NCBI RefSeq assembly: GCF_018729255.1
Contig: NZ_CP076060.1
Span: 3,508,501-3,572,500, forward strand
Length of the DNA: 64,000 nt
Origin: Cupriavidus sp. EM10
GTDB taxonomy: Bacteria; Pseudomonadota; Gammaproteobacteria; Burkholderiales; Burkholderiaceae
Direction of reading: 5' to 3'
Made by a program: the position numbers and the translations under genes. Position 1 is the stretch's first letter; the number at the start of each line of letters is the position of its first letter. A model generated the notes under the pieces. That model was not told the origin of the DNA and made no database searches. It was given only the letters and a program-made list of their open reading frames with translations. Shown here one piece after another: positions 16,659 through 25,946 of the stretch.

Positions 16659-18173
16659 ATGGATACCCTGAACCAGTTGATGCACGGCTTTGCCGTGGCC
16701 ATCACGCCGCTGAACCTGATGTGGGCCCTGGTGGGCTGTTTCCTGGGCACCGCCATTGGCGTGCTGCCCGGTATCGGCCCGGCCCTGACCGTGGCCATGC
16801 TGCTGCCGCTGACGGCCAAGGTGGAACCCACCGCCGCGCTGATCATGTTCGCCGGCATCTACTACGGCGCCATGTACGGCGGATCGACCACGTCGATCCT
16901 GATGAACACGCCGGGCGAATCGTCGACCATGGTCACGGCGATGGAAGGCAACCTGATGGCCAAGAACGGCCGTGCCGGCCCCGCGCTGGCCACGGCGGCC
17001 ATCGGCTCGTTCGTGGCTGGCACGATTGCCACGGTGCTGCTGTCGATGTTCGCGCCGGTAGCGGCCGACGTGGCGCTGCAGTTCGGCCCGGGCGAGTACT
17101 TCATGATCATGCTGCTGGCGTTCACCACGGTGTCGGCCGTGCTGGGTTCGTCGCTGCTGCGCGGCATGACCAGCCTGTTCCTGGGCCTGGGCATCGGCCT
17201 GATCGGCATGGATTCGCTGTCGGGCCAGACGCGCTACTCGATGAACATCCAGGAGCTGTACGACGGCGTGGATATCGTCGTGGTGGCCGTGGGCCTGTTC
17301 GCGGTGGGCGAGGCGCTGTTCAATGCCTTCTTCCCGCAGCCGGAAGGCACGTTCAACAAGCTCAGCTCGGTGCACATGAACAAGTCCGACTGGAAGCGGT
17401 CGATTCCGGCCTGGATTCGCGGCACGGTCATCGGCTTCCCGTTCGGGTTGATCCCGGCCGGCGGCGCCGAGATCCCGACCTTCCTGTCGTACGCCACCGA
17501 GAAGAAGCTGTCGAACCACAAGGAAGAGTTTGGCAAGGTTGGCGCCATCGAAGGCGTGGCCGGCCCCGAGGCGGCCAACAACGCGGCGGTGACCGCCACG
17601 CTGGCCCCGCTGCTGACGCTGGGCATCCCGACGTCGAACACCACGGCCATCCTGCTGGCAGCGTTCCAGAACTACAACCTGCAGCCGGGTCCGATGCTGT
17701 TCCAGACCTCGGGCGACCTGGTGTGGGGCCTGCTGGCGTCGCTCTACATCGGCAACGTGATGCTGCTGGTGCTGAACCTGCCCGCCATCGGCCTGTGGGT
17801 GCGCATGCTGCGTGTGCCGACGCCGCTGCTGTACGGCGGCATCCTGATCTTCGCGGGCCTGGGGGCGTATGGCATCCGCCAGTCGTGGTTCGACCTGCTG
17901 CTGCTGTTCGTGATCGGCCTGCTGGGCATGGCGATGCGCCGCTTCGACTTCCCGACCGCGCCGGTGATCGTCGGCCTGATCCTGGGGCCGATGGCCGAGA
18001 AGCAGTTGCGCAATGCGCTGTCGATCGGCCAGGGCGACTGGAGCCTGTTCATCAAGCAGCCGATCTCGGCCACGATCCTGGCCATGACGGTGGCCGTGGT
18101 AGTAGTGCCGCGCCTGCTGCGCTGGCACGCCAACCGCTCTTCCGCACGCACCGAGGCGGACAACGCCGCATAA
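16659..18173 (+). CDS. tctA: Tripartite tricarboxylate transporter large membrane protein TctA
   Basis: A 504-residue polytopic protein with the conserved TctA motifs [19 protein letters not shown] near residue 30 and [20 protein letters not shown] near residue 68, repeated in the second half as [19 protein letters not shown] and [15 protein letters not shown]. TctA is the ion-coupled permease that takes substrate from TctC. Length is usual for the family. It is the last gene of tctCBA. A GC-rich hairpin follows at 18197-18235. Confidence 0.95.
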   Translation: MDTLNQLMHGFAVAITPLNLMWALVGCFLGTAIGVLPGIGPALTVAMLLPLTAKVEPTAALIMFAGIYYGAMYGGSTTSILMNTPGESSTMVTAMEGNLMAKNGRAGPALATAAIGSFVAGTIATVLLSMFAPVAADVALQFGPGEYFMIMLLAFTTVSAVLGSSLLRGMTSLFLGLGIGLIGMDSLSGQTRYSMNIQELYDGVDIVVVAVGLFAVGEALFNAFFPQPEGTFNKLSSVHMNKSDWKRSIPAWIRGTVIGFPFGLIPAGGAEIPTFLSYATEKKLSNHKEEFGKVGAIEGVAGPEAANNAAVTATLAPLLTLGIPTSNTTAILLAAFQNYNLQPGPMLFQTSGDLVWGLLASLYIGNVMLLVLNLPAIGLWVRMLRVPTPLLYGGILIFAGLGAYGIRQSWFDLLLLFVIGLLGMAMRRFDFPTAPVIVGLILGPMAEKQLRNALSIGQGDWSLFIKQPISATILAMTVAVVVVPRLLRWHANRSSARTEADNAA

Positions 18174-18196
18174 ACAAGACCGCCCTCGGTCTGCTC

Positions 18197-18235
18197 CCCT
18201 CTCCCGCCCCGCGGGAGAAGGGCCGGGGGAGAGGG
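18197..18235. repeat. GC-rich hairpin element, copy 1
   Basis: TCTCCCGC (18200-18207) pairs with GCGGGAGA (18211-18218). An outer pairing CCCTCTCCC (18197-18205) with GGGAGAGGG (18227-18235) competes with it. A related element is at 57203-57231, so this looks like a dispersed intergenic repeat. It lacks a T-run and is not a classical terminator. Confidence 0.5.
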
Positions 18236-18418
18236 CAAGGCAGCGCAACATGCCGCCGCCCACAAGCTCAGCTTCAAGTCCCTCCGACCTTCCCCCGCCC
18301 CCTCCACCCCGATTCTGTATCATTGGCGCAAACAACATGCCGCGCGCCAAGGAGACCGGGACGTGCCTGCCATTTTCACCATCGCGACCAGCGCGCTGCT
18401 TTGAAATCGTTGAACACC

Positions 18419-19312
18419 ATGTCGGCTTCCGATTCCCAACCGTTCGACCAGATCGTCTTCGCCGGCGGCGGCAACCGCTGCTGGTGGCAGGCCGGATGGT
18501 GGGATACCGTCGCGCCCGAACTGCACCTGCGGCCGCGCATCATCGCCGGCATCTCGGCGGGCGCCGCCACGGCGTGCATGGTCTACGCGCACGATTCGCA
18601 CCAGACCATGGCCTATTACCGCGACGTGCTGGCCAACAATTCGCGTAACGCGTACTGGGGCAACCTGCTGCGGCGCGAACGCGTGTTTCCGCACTACGGC
18701 ATCTATCGCAACGCGCTGCTCTCGCTGTTTGGCGATAACCGCCTGCACCGGCTGCAGCAGGCGCCGGAGATCCGTATCGGCGTGGCCCATATCCCGCGCT
18801 GGACCGGCCCGCGCCTGGCCGTGGCCGCCGGGCTGCTGGCGTACAACATCGACAAGCACCTGCTGAAGACGCTGCATCCACGGCTGGGCCGCAAGCTGGG
18901 CTTCCATCCCGAATTCGTGCTGGCGCAGGACTGCGGATCACCCGAGGATCTGGCCGATTTGCTATTGCAATCGGCATCGACACCGCCCTTTACGCCGGTG
19001 CTGCGCCGCAATGGCCACGCGGTGCTTGATGGCGGCCTGGTCGACAACGTGCCGGTCGATGCGCTCGATGCCACGCCGGGCAATGTACTGGTGCTGGTCA
19101 CGCGGCTGTATCCGCGGCCGCGCCGCTTCATCATCGAAACGGGCGGCCAGCGCCGCCTGTACCTGCAACCGTCACAACGCGTGCCGATTTCGAGCTGGGA
19201 CTACACCAGGCCCGAAGCGATGACGCATGCGTATGACCTGGGCCGGCGCGACGCGGAATCGTTCCTGCGCGACTGGCCGGCGATCCAGCAGGAACTGTTG
19301 CCGGCGCCATAG
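18419..19312 (+). CDS. Patatin-like phospholipase
   Basis: A 297-residue protein with the patatin Ser-Asp dyad: oxyanion loop FAGGGNRCWWQAG (residues 14-26), nucleophile elbow GISAG with Ser46, and DGG with Asp204. Patatin-like enzymes hydrolyse acyl esters of phospholipids or related lipids. No signal peptide is visible, so it is probably cytoplasmic or membrane-peripheral. The tryptophans after the oxyanion loop are unusual. The long open frame upstream is an antiphase reading of tctA; the ATG at 18419 begins just before conserved sequence. Confidence 0.85.
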   Translation: MSASDSQPFDQIVFAGGGNRCWWQAGWWDTVAPELHLRPRIIAGISAGAATACMVYAHDSHQTMAYYRDVLANNSRNAYWGNLLRRERVFPHYGIYRNALLSLFGDNRLHRLQQAPEIRIGVAHIPRWTGPRLAVAAGLLAYNIDKHLLKTLHPRLGRKLGFHPEFVLAQDCGSPEDLADLLLQSASTPPFTPVLRRNGHAVLDGGLVDNVPVDALDATPGNVLVLVTRLYPRPRRFIIETGGQRRLYLQPSQRVPISSWDYTRPEAMTHAYDLGRRDAESFLRDWPAIQQELLPAP

Positions 19313-19385
19313 CAAAAGCGCCAGATGGCGCCGGTCGAATGTTTGGCATATGCGGCGATGTCGCCGCGCAGGCAAGGAGGACTGA

Positions 19386-20867
19386 ATGACAAAGCGTCAG
19401 GCATCAACCGAAACCGCAACCCAGGCAAGGACCGTGAAGCCACGGCGGCGCGCCAGCGAGGCCAGCGCCGAACCCGTGGTCGAACGCGTGCCACGCAAGC
19501 GCGACGTGCGACCCAAGGCGCGCGAGGCGGACTTCGTGGTGATCGGCGCGGGCTCGGGTGGCGTGGCCGCAGCGCGTCGCGCCGCGTCGCATGGCGCCCG
19601 CGTGATCCTGGTGGAGCGCGATGCCATCGGCGGTACCTGCGTCAATCGCGGCTGCGTGCCGAAGAAGATGTTGTCGTACGGCGCGGGATGGGCGTCCATC
19701 CTTTCCACGTGCCTGTCGCACACGGGTGGCAAGGAAGACTGGCGCGATGCCATCGTGCGCGTGAATGCCGAGGTGGCGCGGCTCAATGCGTCGTACAAGC
19801 AGCGGCTCAACGAGGCCCGTGTGGAGGTCTGGCACGGCGACGCGAGCTTCAACGAACGCGGCGATGTCGTGGTCGGCAATGAAGTGATTCGCGCCGGCAA
19901 GACGCTGATCGCAACGGGCGCCAGCCCCATCGACCTGCCGGTGCCGGGCGGCGAGCTGGTCAGTACGTCGGACGACGTGTTCACGTGGCAGACCGTACCC
20001 GCGTCGATTGTGGTGGTCGGCGGCGGCTATATCGCCGTGGAGATGGCGTCGATCCTGTCGCGCTATGGCGTGAAGGTCGATCTGCTGGTGCGCGAAGACC
20101 GGCTGCTGCCGAAGTTCGATCACGACATCGCTGACGCGCTGGCAGAAGCACTGATCGCCAAGGGCATACGGATACATTTCCGCACAGAGGTCACGATGGT
20201 GTCGCAGTCGAACGGCGCTTTCGACGTTTGCTACACGCAGGAAGACAATCGCGGCCGCACGCAGACCGTGCGCACGCAGGCGGTGCTGGCTGCCATCGGC
20301 CGCAAGCCGAATGTCGACGGACTTGGCCTGGATGAACTCGGCGTAAAGCGCGACAACAAGGGTGGCATCAAGGTGGACCGGCAGTTCCGCAGCAGCGTGC
20401 GGTCGATCCACGCGATTGGCGATTGCATGGCCGACAACGTCCATCTGACGCCCGTTGCCGTCGCGCAAGGCCGCTGGCTGGCCGATCGGCTATTCGACAG
20501 ACGCGGTGACATGACCGATTTCGAATTCCTGCCCACCGCCGTGTTCTGCGAGCCTGCGATAGGTGCCGTGGGGCTGACCGAGGCCCAGGCCATCGAGGAA
20601 GCGGGCGGCAAGGCCGATCGTGTGCGCACCGAGATCAAGCGCTTTGTCTCGCTTGAAAACCGCTTCGGCGGCGTGCCGCTGCAGTCGGTGTTCAAGCTCG
20701 TGTTCAATGCGCGCAGTGGCCGCGTTCTGGGCGTCCACCTGATGGACGGCGCCGCGCCGGAAATCATCCAGACGATGGCACTGGCGCTGCGGCTAGGCGT
20801 GAAGGCATCTCACCTGAAGACGACCATGCCGCTGCATCCAACCGTGGCCGAGGAACTGTTCGGCTAG
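19386..20867 (+). CDS. gor: Glutathione-disulfide reductase-like flavoprotein
   Basis: A 493-residue pyridine-nucleotide-disulfide oxidoreductase. Residues 1-47 are a basic, Ala/Arg/Lys-rich extension not needed for the fold. The FAD-binding GAGSGG is at 54-59, and the redox pair is in GGTCVNRGCVPKK (Cys85, Cys90), four residues apart as in glutathione reductase. NAD(P)H binding GGGYIAVEMASIL is mid-protein, the second FAD motif is IHAIGD, and the dimer-interface catalytic HPTVAEE is at the C-terminus. It would reduce glutathione disulfide with NADPH. A strong AGGAGG precedes the ATG. Trypanothione- or mycothione-type specificity is less likely in this lineage. Confidence 0.9.
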   Translation: MTKRQASTETATQARTVKPRRRASEASAEPVVERVPRKRDVRPKAREADFVVIGAGSGGVAAARRAASHGARVILVERDAIGGTCVNRGCVPKKMLSYGAGWASILSTCLSHTGGKEDWRDAIVRVNAEVARLNASYKQRLNEARVEVWHGDASFNERGDVVVGNEVIRAGKTLIATGASPIDLPVPGGELVSTSDDVFTWQTVPASIVVVGGGYIAVEMASILSRYGVKVDLLVREDRLLPKFDHDIADALAEALIAKGIRIHFRTEVTMVSQSNGAFDVCYTQEDNRGRTQTVRTQAVLAAIGRKPNVDGLGLDELGVKRDNKGGIKVDRQFRSSVRSIHAIGDCMADNVHLTPVAVAQGRWLADRLFDRRGDMTDFEFLPTAVFCEPAIGAVGLTEAQAIEEAGGKADRVRTEIKRFVSLENRFGGVPLQSVFKLVFNARSGRVLGVHLMDGAAPEIIQTMALALRLGVKASHLKTTMPLHPTVAEELFG

Positions 20868-20888
20868 ACGCAGCGGCCGGGGTCGGCG

Positions 20889-22298
20889 CTACTGCACGCG
20901 CTCCACGTCCGGCAGCTTCCACGCCTTGTCGAAGAAGGGCTTTTCCGGCCCGTACAGGCGGAACAGCAACTCGAACTGGCGTTTGGGATCGGTCGGCACC
21001 CAGTTGGCCTCCTTGCCGCGCGGCGCCTTGGGGCCGAAGTAGACCTCGACGGCGCCATCGGCATTCTTCTGGATACCCGTGGTGGTCGATGCCAGGCTGG
21101 CGCGCGGCATGTTGCGGATCAGCGCGTGCGTGTCGCGGTCATAGGCCGTGGCCGACCAGTACTGCTTGACGGGCACATTGGGCGGCACCACCAGGCGATA
21201 GGTCCGGGCGCCGTCCAAGGGCTTGCCTTCGCGGTCCTTGTTCACCATCAGGTAGAACTGCGCGGTGCCCAGGCGCTTGATGCCGGTGAAGCCGAGCGTG
21301 TAGGTCACGCCACGGGCATCGACCGGATATTCGTCCACGTTGGCATAGCCCGTCGATACGGCGCGTATGACCTCCGGCATCGCCGCCGGGAACCAGCGGT
21401 ACTCCGGCACCATGCGATAGAAGCCCGCGTCATAGCGCGCCGACATTTCCGCGTGCGCCTCGCGGGCCGCGGCGTTCAGCGTCTTCGCCATCCGCGGATC
21501 GGGCTGGTACGGCTTGCCCTTCTCGATGCCGAGCGACTTGAGCTGGTCGATCATCACCCGGTCGCGCTGGATCCACGGCTCCTTCTGCACCACATCGTTC
21601 AGCGTGCTGAAGAAGCTGGCGTCGTAGCGGATGGTCGAGTCGAACAGGATGTCATAGGCATCGGTGAAACGCGTCGGGGGCGGTGCACTGGCTTGCGACA
21701 GCGGATAGACCTGGATGCGCTTGCCGTACTCGACCGATTTTGCGATATCCGCGTCGCCATGGCTGGCCAGGTTGGAACGCATCAGCGCGAAACCGCCATA
21801 GGTATCGGAGCGCAGGACGATATAACCTTCCGGCGGCGTGTCCTTGTAGTCGGGCGGCAGGATCAGGTACTTGCCGCCCTTGCCCTTGTCGGCGCCTTCG
21901 GGGCCGGCATCCTCCAGCGGCATCTGCCAGGTCGTGACGATGTTGACGGCCAGCGAGCCGTTGTCCGCCGGCGGAATGTCGATGACCAGCGGACCCGATT
22001 CCTTTGTATTGACGAACGTCATGAAGTAGATCGAATCGGGATTCGGCGTCAGCGTCTGGTTCTTCCAGTTCACTGGCTTCGACCAGTAGACCACTTCGTT
22101 CTCTTTGGCCGAAGTACTACGCAGCATCGCCTGCCGCATCAGCTCCGTATTGACGGCGGGCATGCCCCAGATAACGGCTTCCGTAGCGCGGCGTGCAACC
22201 ACGCGGTCGCTGGCATTGCCTGTGGATGGGGATTGCGCATGCGCCGCCATGCATCCAGCAAACAGCGCAACGGAGGTCAGCAGTCTTGGCGAGATCAT
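20889..22298 (-). CDS. DUF1254/DUF1214 periplasmic protein
   Basis: A 469-residue protein from the ATG at 22298 with a signal peptide (MISPRLLTSVALFAGCMAAH, cleavage near AHA). The N-terminal DUF1254 part contains AVIWGMPAVNTELM and NPDSIYFMTFVNTKE; the C-terminal DUF1214 part contains TYRLVVPPNVPVKQYWSATA and FELLFRLYGPEKPFFDKAW. Such proteins are common secreted proteins of Proteobacteria with no settled function. The frame stays open upstream to 22607 across the tRNA gene, which is an artefact. It is convergent with gor, 21 bp apart. Confidence 0.85.
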   Translation of the reverse strand: MISPRLLTSVALFAGCMAAHAQSPSTGNASDRVVARRATEAVIWGMPAVNTELMRQAMLRSTSAKENEVVYWSKPVNWKNQTLTPNPDSIYFMTFVNTKESGPLVIDIPPADNGSLAVNIVTTWQMPLEDAGPEGADKGKGGKYLILPPDYKDTPPEGYIVLRSDTYGGFALMRSNLASHGDADIAKSVEYGKRIQVYPLSQASAPPPTRFTDAYDILFDSTIRYDASFFSTLNDVVQKEPWIQRDRVMIDQLKSLGIEKGKPYQPDPRMAKTLNAAAREAHAEMSARYDAGFYRMVPEYRWFPAAMPEVIRAVSTGYANVDEYPVDARGVTYTLGFTGIKRLGTAQFYLMVNKDREGKPLDGARTYRLVVPPNVPVKQYWSATAYDRDTHALIRNMPRASLASTTTGIQKNADGAVEVYFGPKAPRGKEANWVPTDPKRQFELLFRLYGPEKPFFDKAWKLPDVERVQ

Positions 22299-22527
22299 TC
22301 GGCTCTGGGCGGCCCTGAACGGGCGCGCGGTGATGGTGGATCGACCCAGCATATCGCGCGCCGCGCCCACGGCGTCATGCCGCAGCGCTGAATGTTTTCG
22401 CGGGGTGATGTAAATGAACTTGAGGCTTTGGGTTGACGCGATGGGGCGTCGGCCGGCCAGGCGGGGTGTCGGGCACGCCGCAGGAGCGGGGCCGAAAAGT
22501 TGTGGCCCAACATCGCGGCCCCAAACG

Positions 22528-22554
22528 AAAAACGGACGCCGAAGCGTCCGTTTT
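22528..22554 (-). terminator. Terminator of the tRNA-Phe transcript
   Basis: On the minus strand AAAACGGACGC (22554-22544), loop TTCG and GCGTCCGTTTT form an 11-bp stem followed by T (to 22528). It lies 9 bp after the tRNA 3' end. Confidence 0.85.
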
Positions 22555-22562
22555 CTTGAATC

Positions 22563-22638
22563 TGGTGGCCTGGGACGGAATCGAACCGCCGACACAAGGA
22601 TTTTCAATCCTCTGCTCTACCGACTGAGCTACCGGGCC
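22563..22638 (-). tRNA. tRNA-Phe (anticodon GAA)
   Basis: 76 nt including an encoded 3' CCA. The acceptor stem pairs GGCCCGG with CCAGGCC (one mismatched or wobble pair), the D-loop is GCTCAGTCGGTAGAGC, the anticodon arm is AGGATTGAAAATCCT with GAA, and the T-arm is GGCGGTTCGATTCCGTC. GAA reads both Phe codons. It stands alone with its own terminator. Confidence 0.97.
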
Positions 22639-22697
22639 AAAGAAGCGAAACTATAACCGGGTGATTGGCCCTCGTCAAGCGATTTCTGAGGCCCCGC

Positions 22698-23414
22698 TTA
22701 CTGCTCGGTCGGTTCCGGTTTGTTGCGGCCCAGTTCCACGCCCAGCTGCTTGAGCTTGCGATACAGGTGGGTACGCTCCAGACCGGTCTTTTCGGCCACG
22801 CGCGTCATGCTGCCGTGCTCGCGCACCAGGTGGTACTCGAAATACGCGCGTTCGAACAGGTCGCGGGCCTCGCGCAGCGGCATGTCGAACGAGAACTGCA
22901 TTTCGCCCTCGGGCACGCCGCGCGACGGGTTGCCGTTGGGGGCAGTCTCGACGGGTGCTTCTGCGGGTGCGACGGTCGCGGTGGCCGCATCTGGCATGCC
23001 GGCGGCCGACGTGGGCGCCGCTGCGGCGGGCGCCGTGCGCGGGCGCTCGACGCCGCGGGCCAGCCCGGCTTCCACGGCGGACAGCAGCTTCTGCAACGCG
23101 ATGGGCTTCTCAAGGAAATTGAGCGCGCCGATCTTCGTGGCTTCCACGGCGGTATCGATCGTGGCGTGGCCCGACATCATGATGACAGGCATCGTCAGAT
23201 AGCCCTGCGCCGACCACTCCTTGAGCAGCGTCACGCCATCGGTATCCGGCATCCAGATATCGAGCAGCACCAGGTCGGGCGTGGCGTTCGCGCGGAATTC
23301 ACGCGCCTTCTGGGCGTTTTCCGCAAGCTCGACCACATGCCCTTCGTCACTGAGAATTTCCGAGAGCAGTTCCCGGATTCCCATTTCGTCATCGACTACG
23401 AGGATCGTTGCCAT
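22698..23414 (-). CDS. NtrX-like response regulator lacking the AAA+ domain
   Basis: A 238-residue protein. The receiver (1-120) has the acidic pair DDE (8-10), the phospho-acceptor Asp in DLVLLDIWMPDTDG, and the Thr/Lys switch residues MSGHAT and EKP. A linker of about 60 residues is Ala/Pro-rich. The C-terminus (about 180-230) is a Fis-type helix-turn-helix (RVAEKTGLERTHLYRKLKQL). The sequence resembles NtrX, but the sigma54-interacting AAA+ ATPase between receiver and HTH is absent, so it should act as a simple DNA binder, like RegA/ActR. It follows its partner kinase by 54 bp. Confidence 0.88.
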   Translation of the reverse strand: MATILVVDDEMGIRELLSEILSDEGHVVELAENAQKAREFRANATPDLVLLDIWMPDTDGVTLLKEWSAQGYLTMPVIMMSGHATIDTAVEATKIGALNFLEKPIALQKLLSAVEAGLARGVERPRTAPAAAAPTSAAGMPDAATATVAPAEAPVETAPNGNPSRGVPEGEMQFSFDMPLREARDLFERAYFEYHLVREHGSMTRVAEKTGLERTHLYRKLKQLGVELGRNKPEPTEQ

Positions 23415-23468
23415 ACTTCCCCTCTTAACCCCACCGCAGCGCTAACCGGAGGCGCCGGCGCGCAAGAT

Positions 23469-25946
23469 TTAAGCCAGTTTAACGAACAGGATCGAGATCT
23501 GGGCTCCCGCGATCTCGGTACCGTTCATGCGATTACGCAGTTCAATGCGTGCGCCATGTTCGTCAATGATCTTCTTCACCATCGCAAGCCCGAGACCCGT
23601 ACCCTTGGCTTTCGTGGTCACATACGGTTCGAACGCACGACTCAGGATGCGTGGTGCGAATCCAGGACCATTGTCCGTAATGGACAACTTGACGGCTTGC
23701 CGGTCTTCGCCGGCGGAATCTTTGTATTCTACAGTCTCGGTGTGCAGAGTGATATGGGGCGCCGCCCTACCGGCCGCCACGTTGTCCGCCGCCGCATCCT
23801 GCGCATTCTGCAGGAGGTTGTGGATCACCTGCCGCAGCTGCGTCGGATCACCCTTGATCTCGGGCAAGTTCGCGCCCAGCGCCGCATGAATCACCGGGTG
23901 TTCATGCACGCCCGGATCGTCGATGCCGTACAGGTGCAGGACTTCGGCCGCCAGGCTGTTGAGTGCCAGCGACTGCATCACCGCCGGCGGCGTGCGTGCA
24001 TAGTCGCGGAAGTCGTCCACCATGCGTTTCATTGCCGCTACCTGGTTAACGATCGTGGTGGCCCCGCGCTTTAGCACTTCGGCGTCGGCGTGCTCCAGCT
24101 TGGGCGACAGTTTCATCTGCAGCCGCTCGGCCGACAGCTGGATCGGCGTCAGCGGATTCTTGATTTCGTGCGCCAGCCGGCGCGCCACCTCGCCCCACGC
24201 CACAGAGCGCTGAGCCGAGATCACGTCGGAAATATCGTCGAACACCACCACGTAGCCGGGCTCGTCGCGGTTGCCGCCCGGCAGGTGGGCGCCACGCACC
24301 AGCAAGGTGAGCGGCTGTTCCTCGTCGCCCTGCGGCAGTTCGATCTGCTTCTGCCAGTGCTGCGAGCCGCCCAGCACTTCGCGCGTGGTCTGCTCGGAAA
24401 ACGCCTGCCGCACGATGTCGGCGAAGTCGCCCATGCCCGGAATCTGCTCCACGGGCTGACCCAGCACGCCCGCGAACGGCTGGCGGAAGATGCGCTCGGC
24501 GCCGGGGTTGGCGGTGATCAGCGTGAAGCGGCGGTCGAACACCAGCACGCCGGCCGTCAGATTCTGCAGCACGCTTTCCAGGTAGGCCTTCGACTGCTCC
24601 AGCGCCACGCGGTTGTCTTCCACCGCGATGCGCGCTTCGGACAGCTGGCGCGTCATCTGGTTGAACTGCTGCGTGAGCTGGCCCAGTTCGTCGCGGCTCT
24701 TCAGTTCGCGCTTGGGCGACAGGTCGCCCTCGGCCACTTCCTTCGTGCCCTGCAGCAGCATCAGCAGCGGCCGGGCCAGTTGCCCGCCCAGCAGCAGGGC
24801 CAGCATCACGGCGATGAACACGGCCAGGAACAGCGTCAGCGTCAGTGTGCCGATGTACATCTTGCGCAGGCCGGTGCGGCCGAGTGCCTTTTCCTGGTAC
24901 TCCTGGTATGCGCGCTGGACTTCGTCGGCATTGCGCGCCAGCACTGCCGGCACCGGATGCAGCACCTGCAGGTAGCGTTCCTCGCGCACGGTGTCGCCGA
25001 CCAGCCCGAAACCGGTGGCCGGGCCATCCTCGGGGCGACGCTCGATGGATAGCCCCGATCCGGCCCAGCGGCCGCCCGGGGGCGCCAGGCGCGTGCGGGC
25101 GCGTGCCGCCGCGGCGGCGGCCGCCGCGCTGGCGCTGACCGGCCCCTGGGCCGCCTCGTCGGACGACCCCTGGGCTGGGGCGGGGCCCAGCGGAATGATC
25201 ACGCGGATCCGGTACAGATGGCTGCTGTCGAGATTGACCGGCGCCTTGTCGCCGCCCGTGGGATCGGACCCTCCCTCCACGGCCGCATAGCCGCCGGCCA
25301 TGCGGGCCTGCTCGGCGAGCACACCCGACGGAATGTCGGGCACCAGCGTGGCATAGCTGCTCGACGCCGTGGCCAGCACGCGGCCGCTGCCGGTGAAGAT
25401 CGCCGCTTCCTGGATGCCGTATTGCTCGCGCAGCCGGTTCAGCTGCAGCGACGTGGCCATGCTGGACCCGCCGGCGAGCTGGTCGGCCATCAGCCGCGCC
25501 TTGCCCTGCAGATCGGCCAGCTGGCTGTCGATGGTGGAGCGGCCCAGGTTCAGTCCCGCCTCCAGCGCGTTTTCCACGCGCACGTCGAACCAGGATTCGA
25601 TGCTGCGCGACACGAACTGCAGCGACACCAGGTAGATCAGCACGCCCGGCAACACGCCCACCACGCCGAAGAACACGGCCAGCTTGCTCATCAACCGTGT
25701 CCCGAACTTGCCGCGTCGGTAGCGTACCCACAGCGTGAACGCGAGCGCGCCGACCGTCAGTACCAGCAGTACCCCGACGACCAGGTTGATCTTGAACAGC
25801 AGCGTGAAGTATCGATCGAAGAATTCGGTGTTTGCCGATGCCCCGGCCAGCAGCCCCACCAGCACCAGCGCCAGGAAGACGATGATGCCGACCACCACGC
25901 GATAAAGCACGCGGCGGAATCGGCTATCCCACGGATTGCCGTTCAT
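23469..25946 (-). CDS. ntrY: NtrY-type membrane sensor histidine kinase
   Basis: An 825-residue kinase from the ATG at 25946, which overlaps the stop of the DUF4390 gene (ATGA); upstream frame is shadow. Order: three hydrophobic segments near the N-terminus, a large periplasmic region with an Ala-rich patch, another helix (LTLFLAVFIAVMLALLLGGQL), HAMP, a PAS domain (DRRFTLITANPGAERIF), HisKA with AHEIKNPLTPIQLSAERLQ (phospho-His) and HATPase_c (NLLQNAQDA, DNGPGF, GTGLGLAMVKKI). NtrY kinases relate to nitrogen and redox responses in alphaproteobacteria; the signal here is unknown. Partner: the response regulator downstream. Confidence 0.92.
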   Translation of the reverse strand: MNGNPWDSRFRRVLYRVVVGIIVFLALVLVGLLAGASANTEFFDRYFTLLFKINLVVGVLLVLTVGALAFTLWVRYRRGKFGTRLMSKLAVFFGVVGVLPGVLIYLVSLQFVSRSIESWFDVRVENALEAGLNLGRSTIDSQLADLQGKARLMADQLAGGSSMATSLQLNRLREQYGIQEAAIFTGSGRVLATASSSYATLVPDIPSGVLAEQARMAGGYAAVEGGSDPTGGDKAPVNLDSSHLYRIRVIIPLGPAPAQGSSDEAAQGPVSASAAAAAAAARARTRLAPPGGRWAGSGLSIERRPEDGPATGFGLVGDTVREERYLQVLHPVPAVLARNADEVQRAYQEYQEKALGRTGLRKMYIGTLTLTLFLAVFIAVMLALLLGGQLARPLLMLLQGTKEVAEGDLSPKRELKSRDELGQLTQQFNQMTRQLSEARIAVEDNRVALEQSKAYLESVLQNLTAGVLVFDRRFTLITANPGAERIFRQPFAGVLGQPVEQIPGMGDFADIVRQAFSEQTTREVLGGSQHWQKQIELPQGDEEQPLTLLVRGAHLPGGNRDEPGYVVVFDDISDVISAQRSVAWGEVARRLAHEIKNPLTPIQLSAERLQMKLSPKLEHADAEVLKRGATTIVNQVAAMKRMVDDFRDYARTPPAVMQSLALNSLAAEVLHLYGIDDPGVHEHPVIHAALGANLPEIKGDPTQLRQVIHNLLQNAQDAAADNVAAGRAAPHITLHTETVEYKDSAGEDRQAVKLSITDNGPGFAPRILSRAFEPYVTTKAKGTGLGLAMVKKIIDEHGARIELRNRMNGTEIAGAQISILFVKLA

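Noticed and set aside
16059..18350. Long minus-strand frame across tctA/tctB
   Set aside because: Gln/Arg/His-rich with no motif; shadow of the tct genes.
22299..22607. Extended N-terminus of the DUF1254 protein across the tRNA-Phe gene
   Set aside because: A protein-coding frame across a tRNA and its terminator is implausible; the internal ATG starts a good signal peptide.
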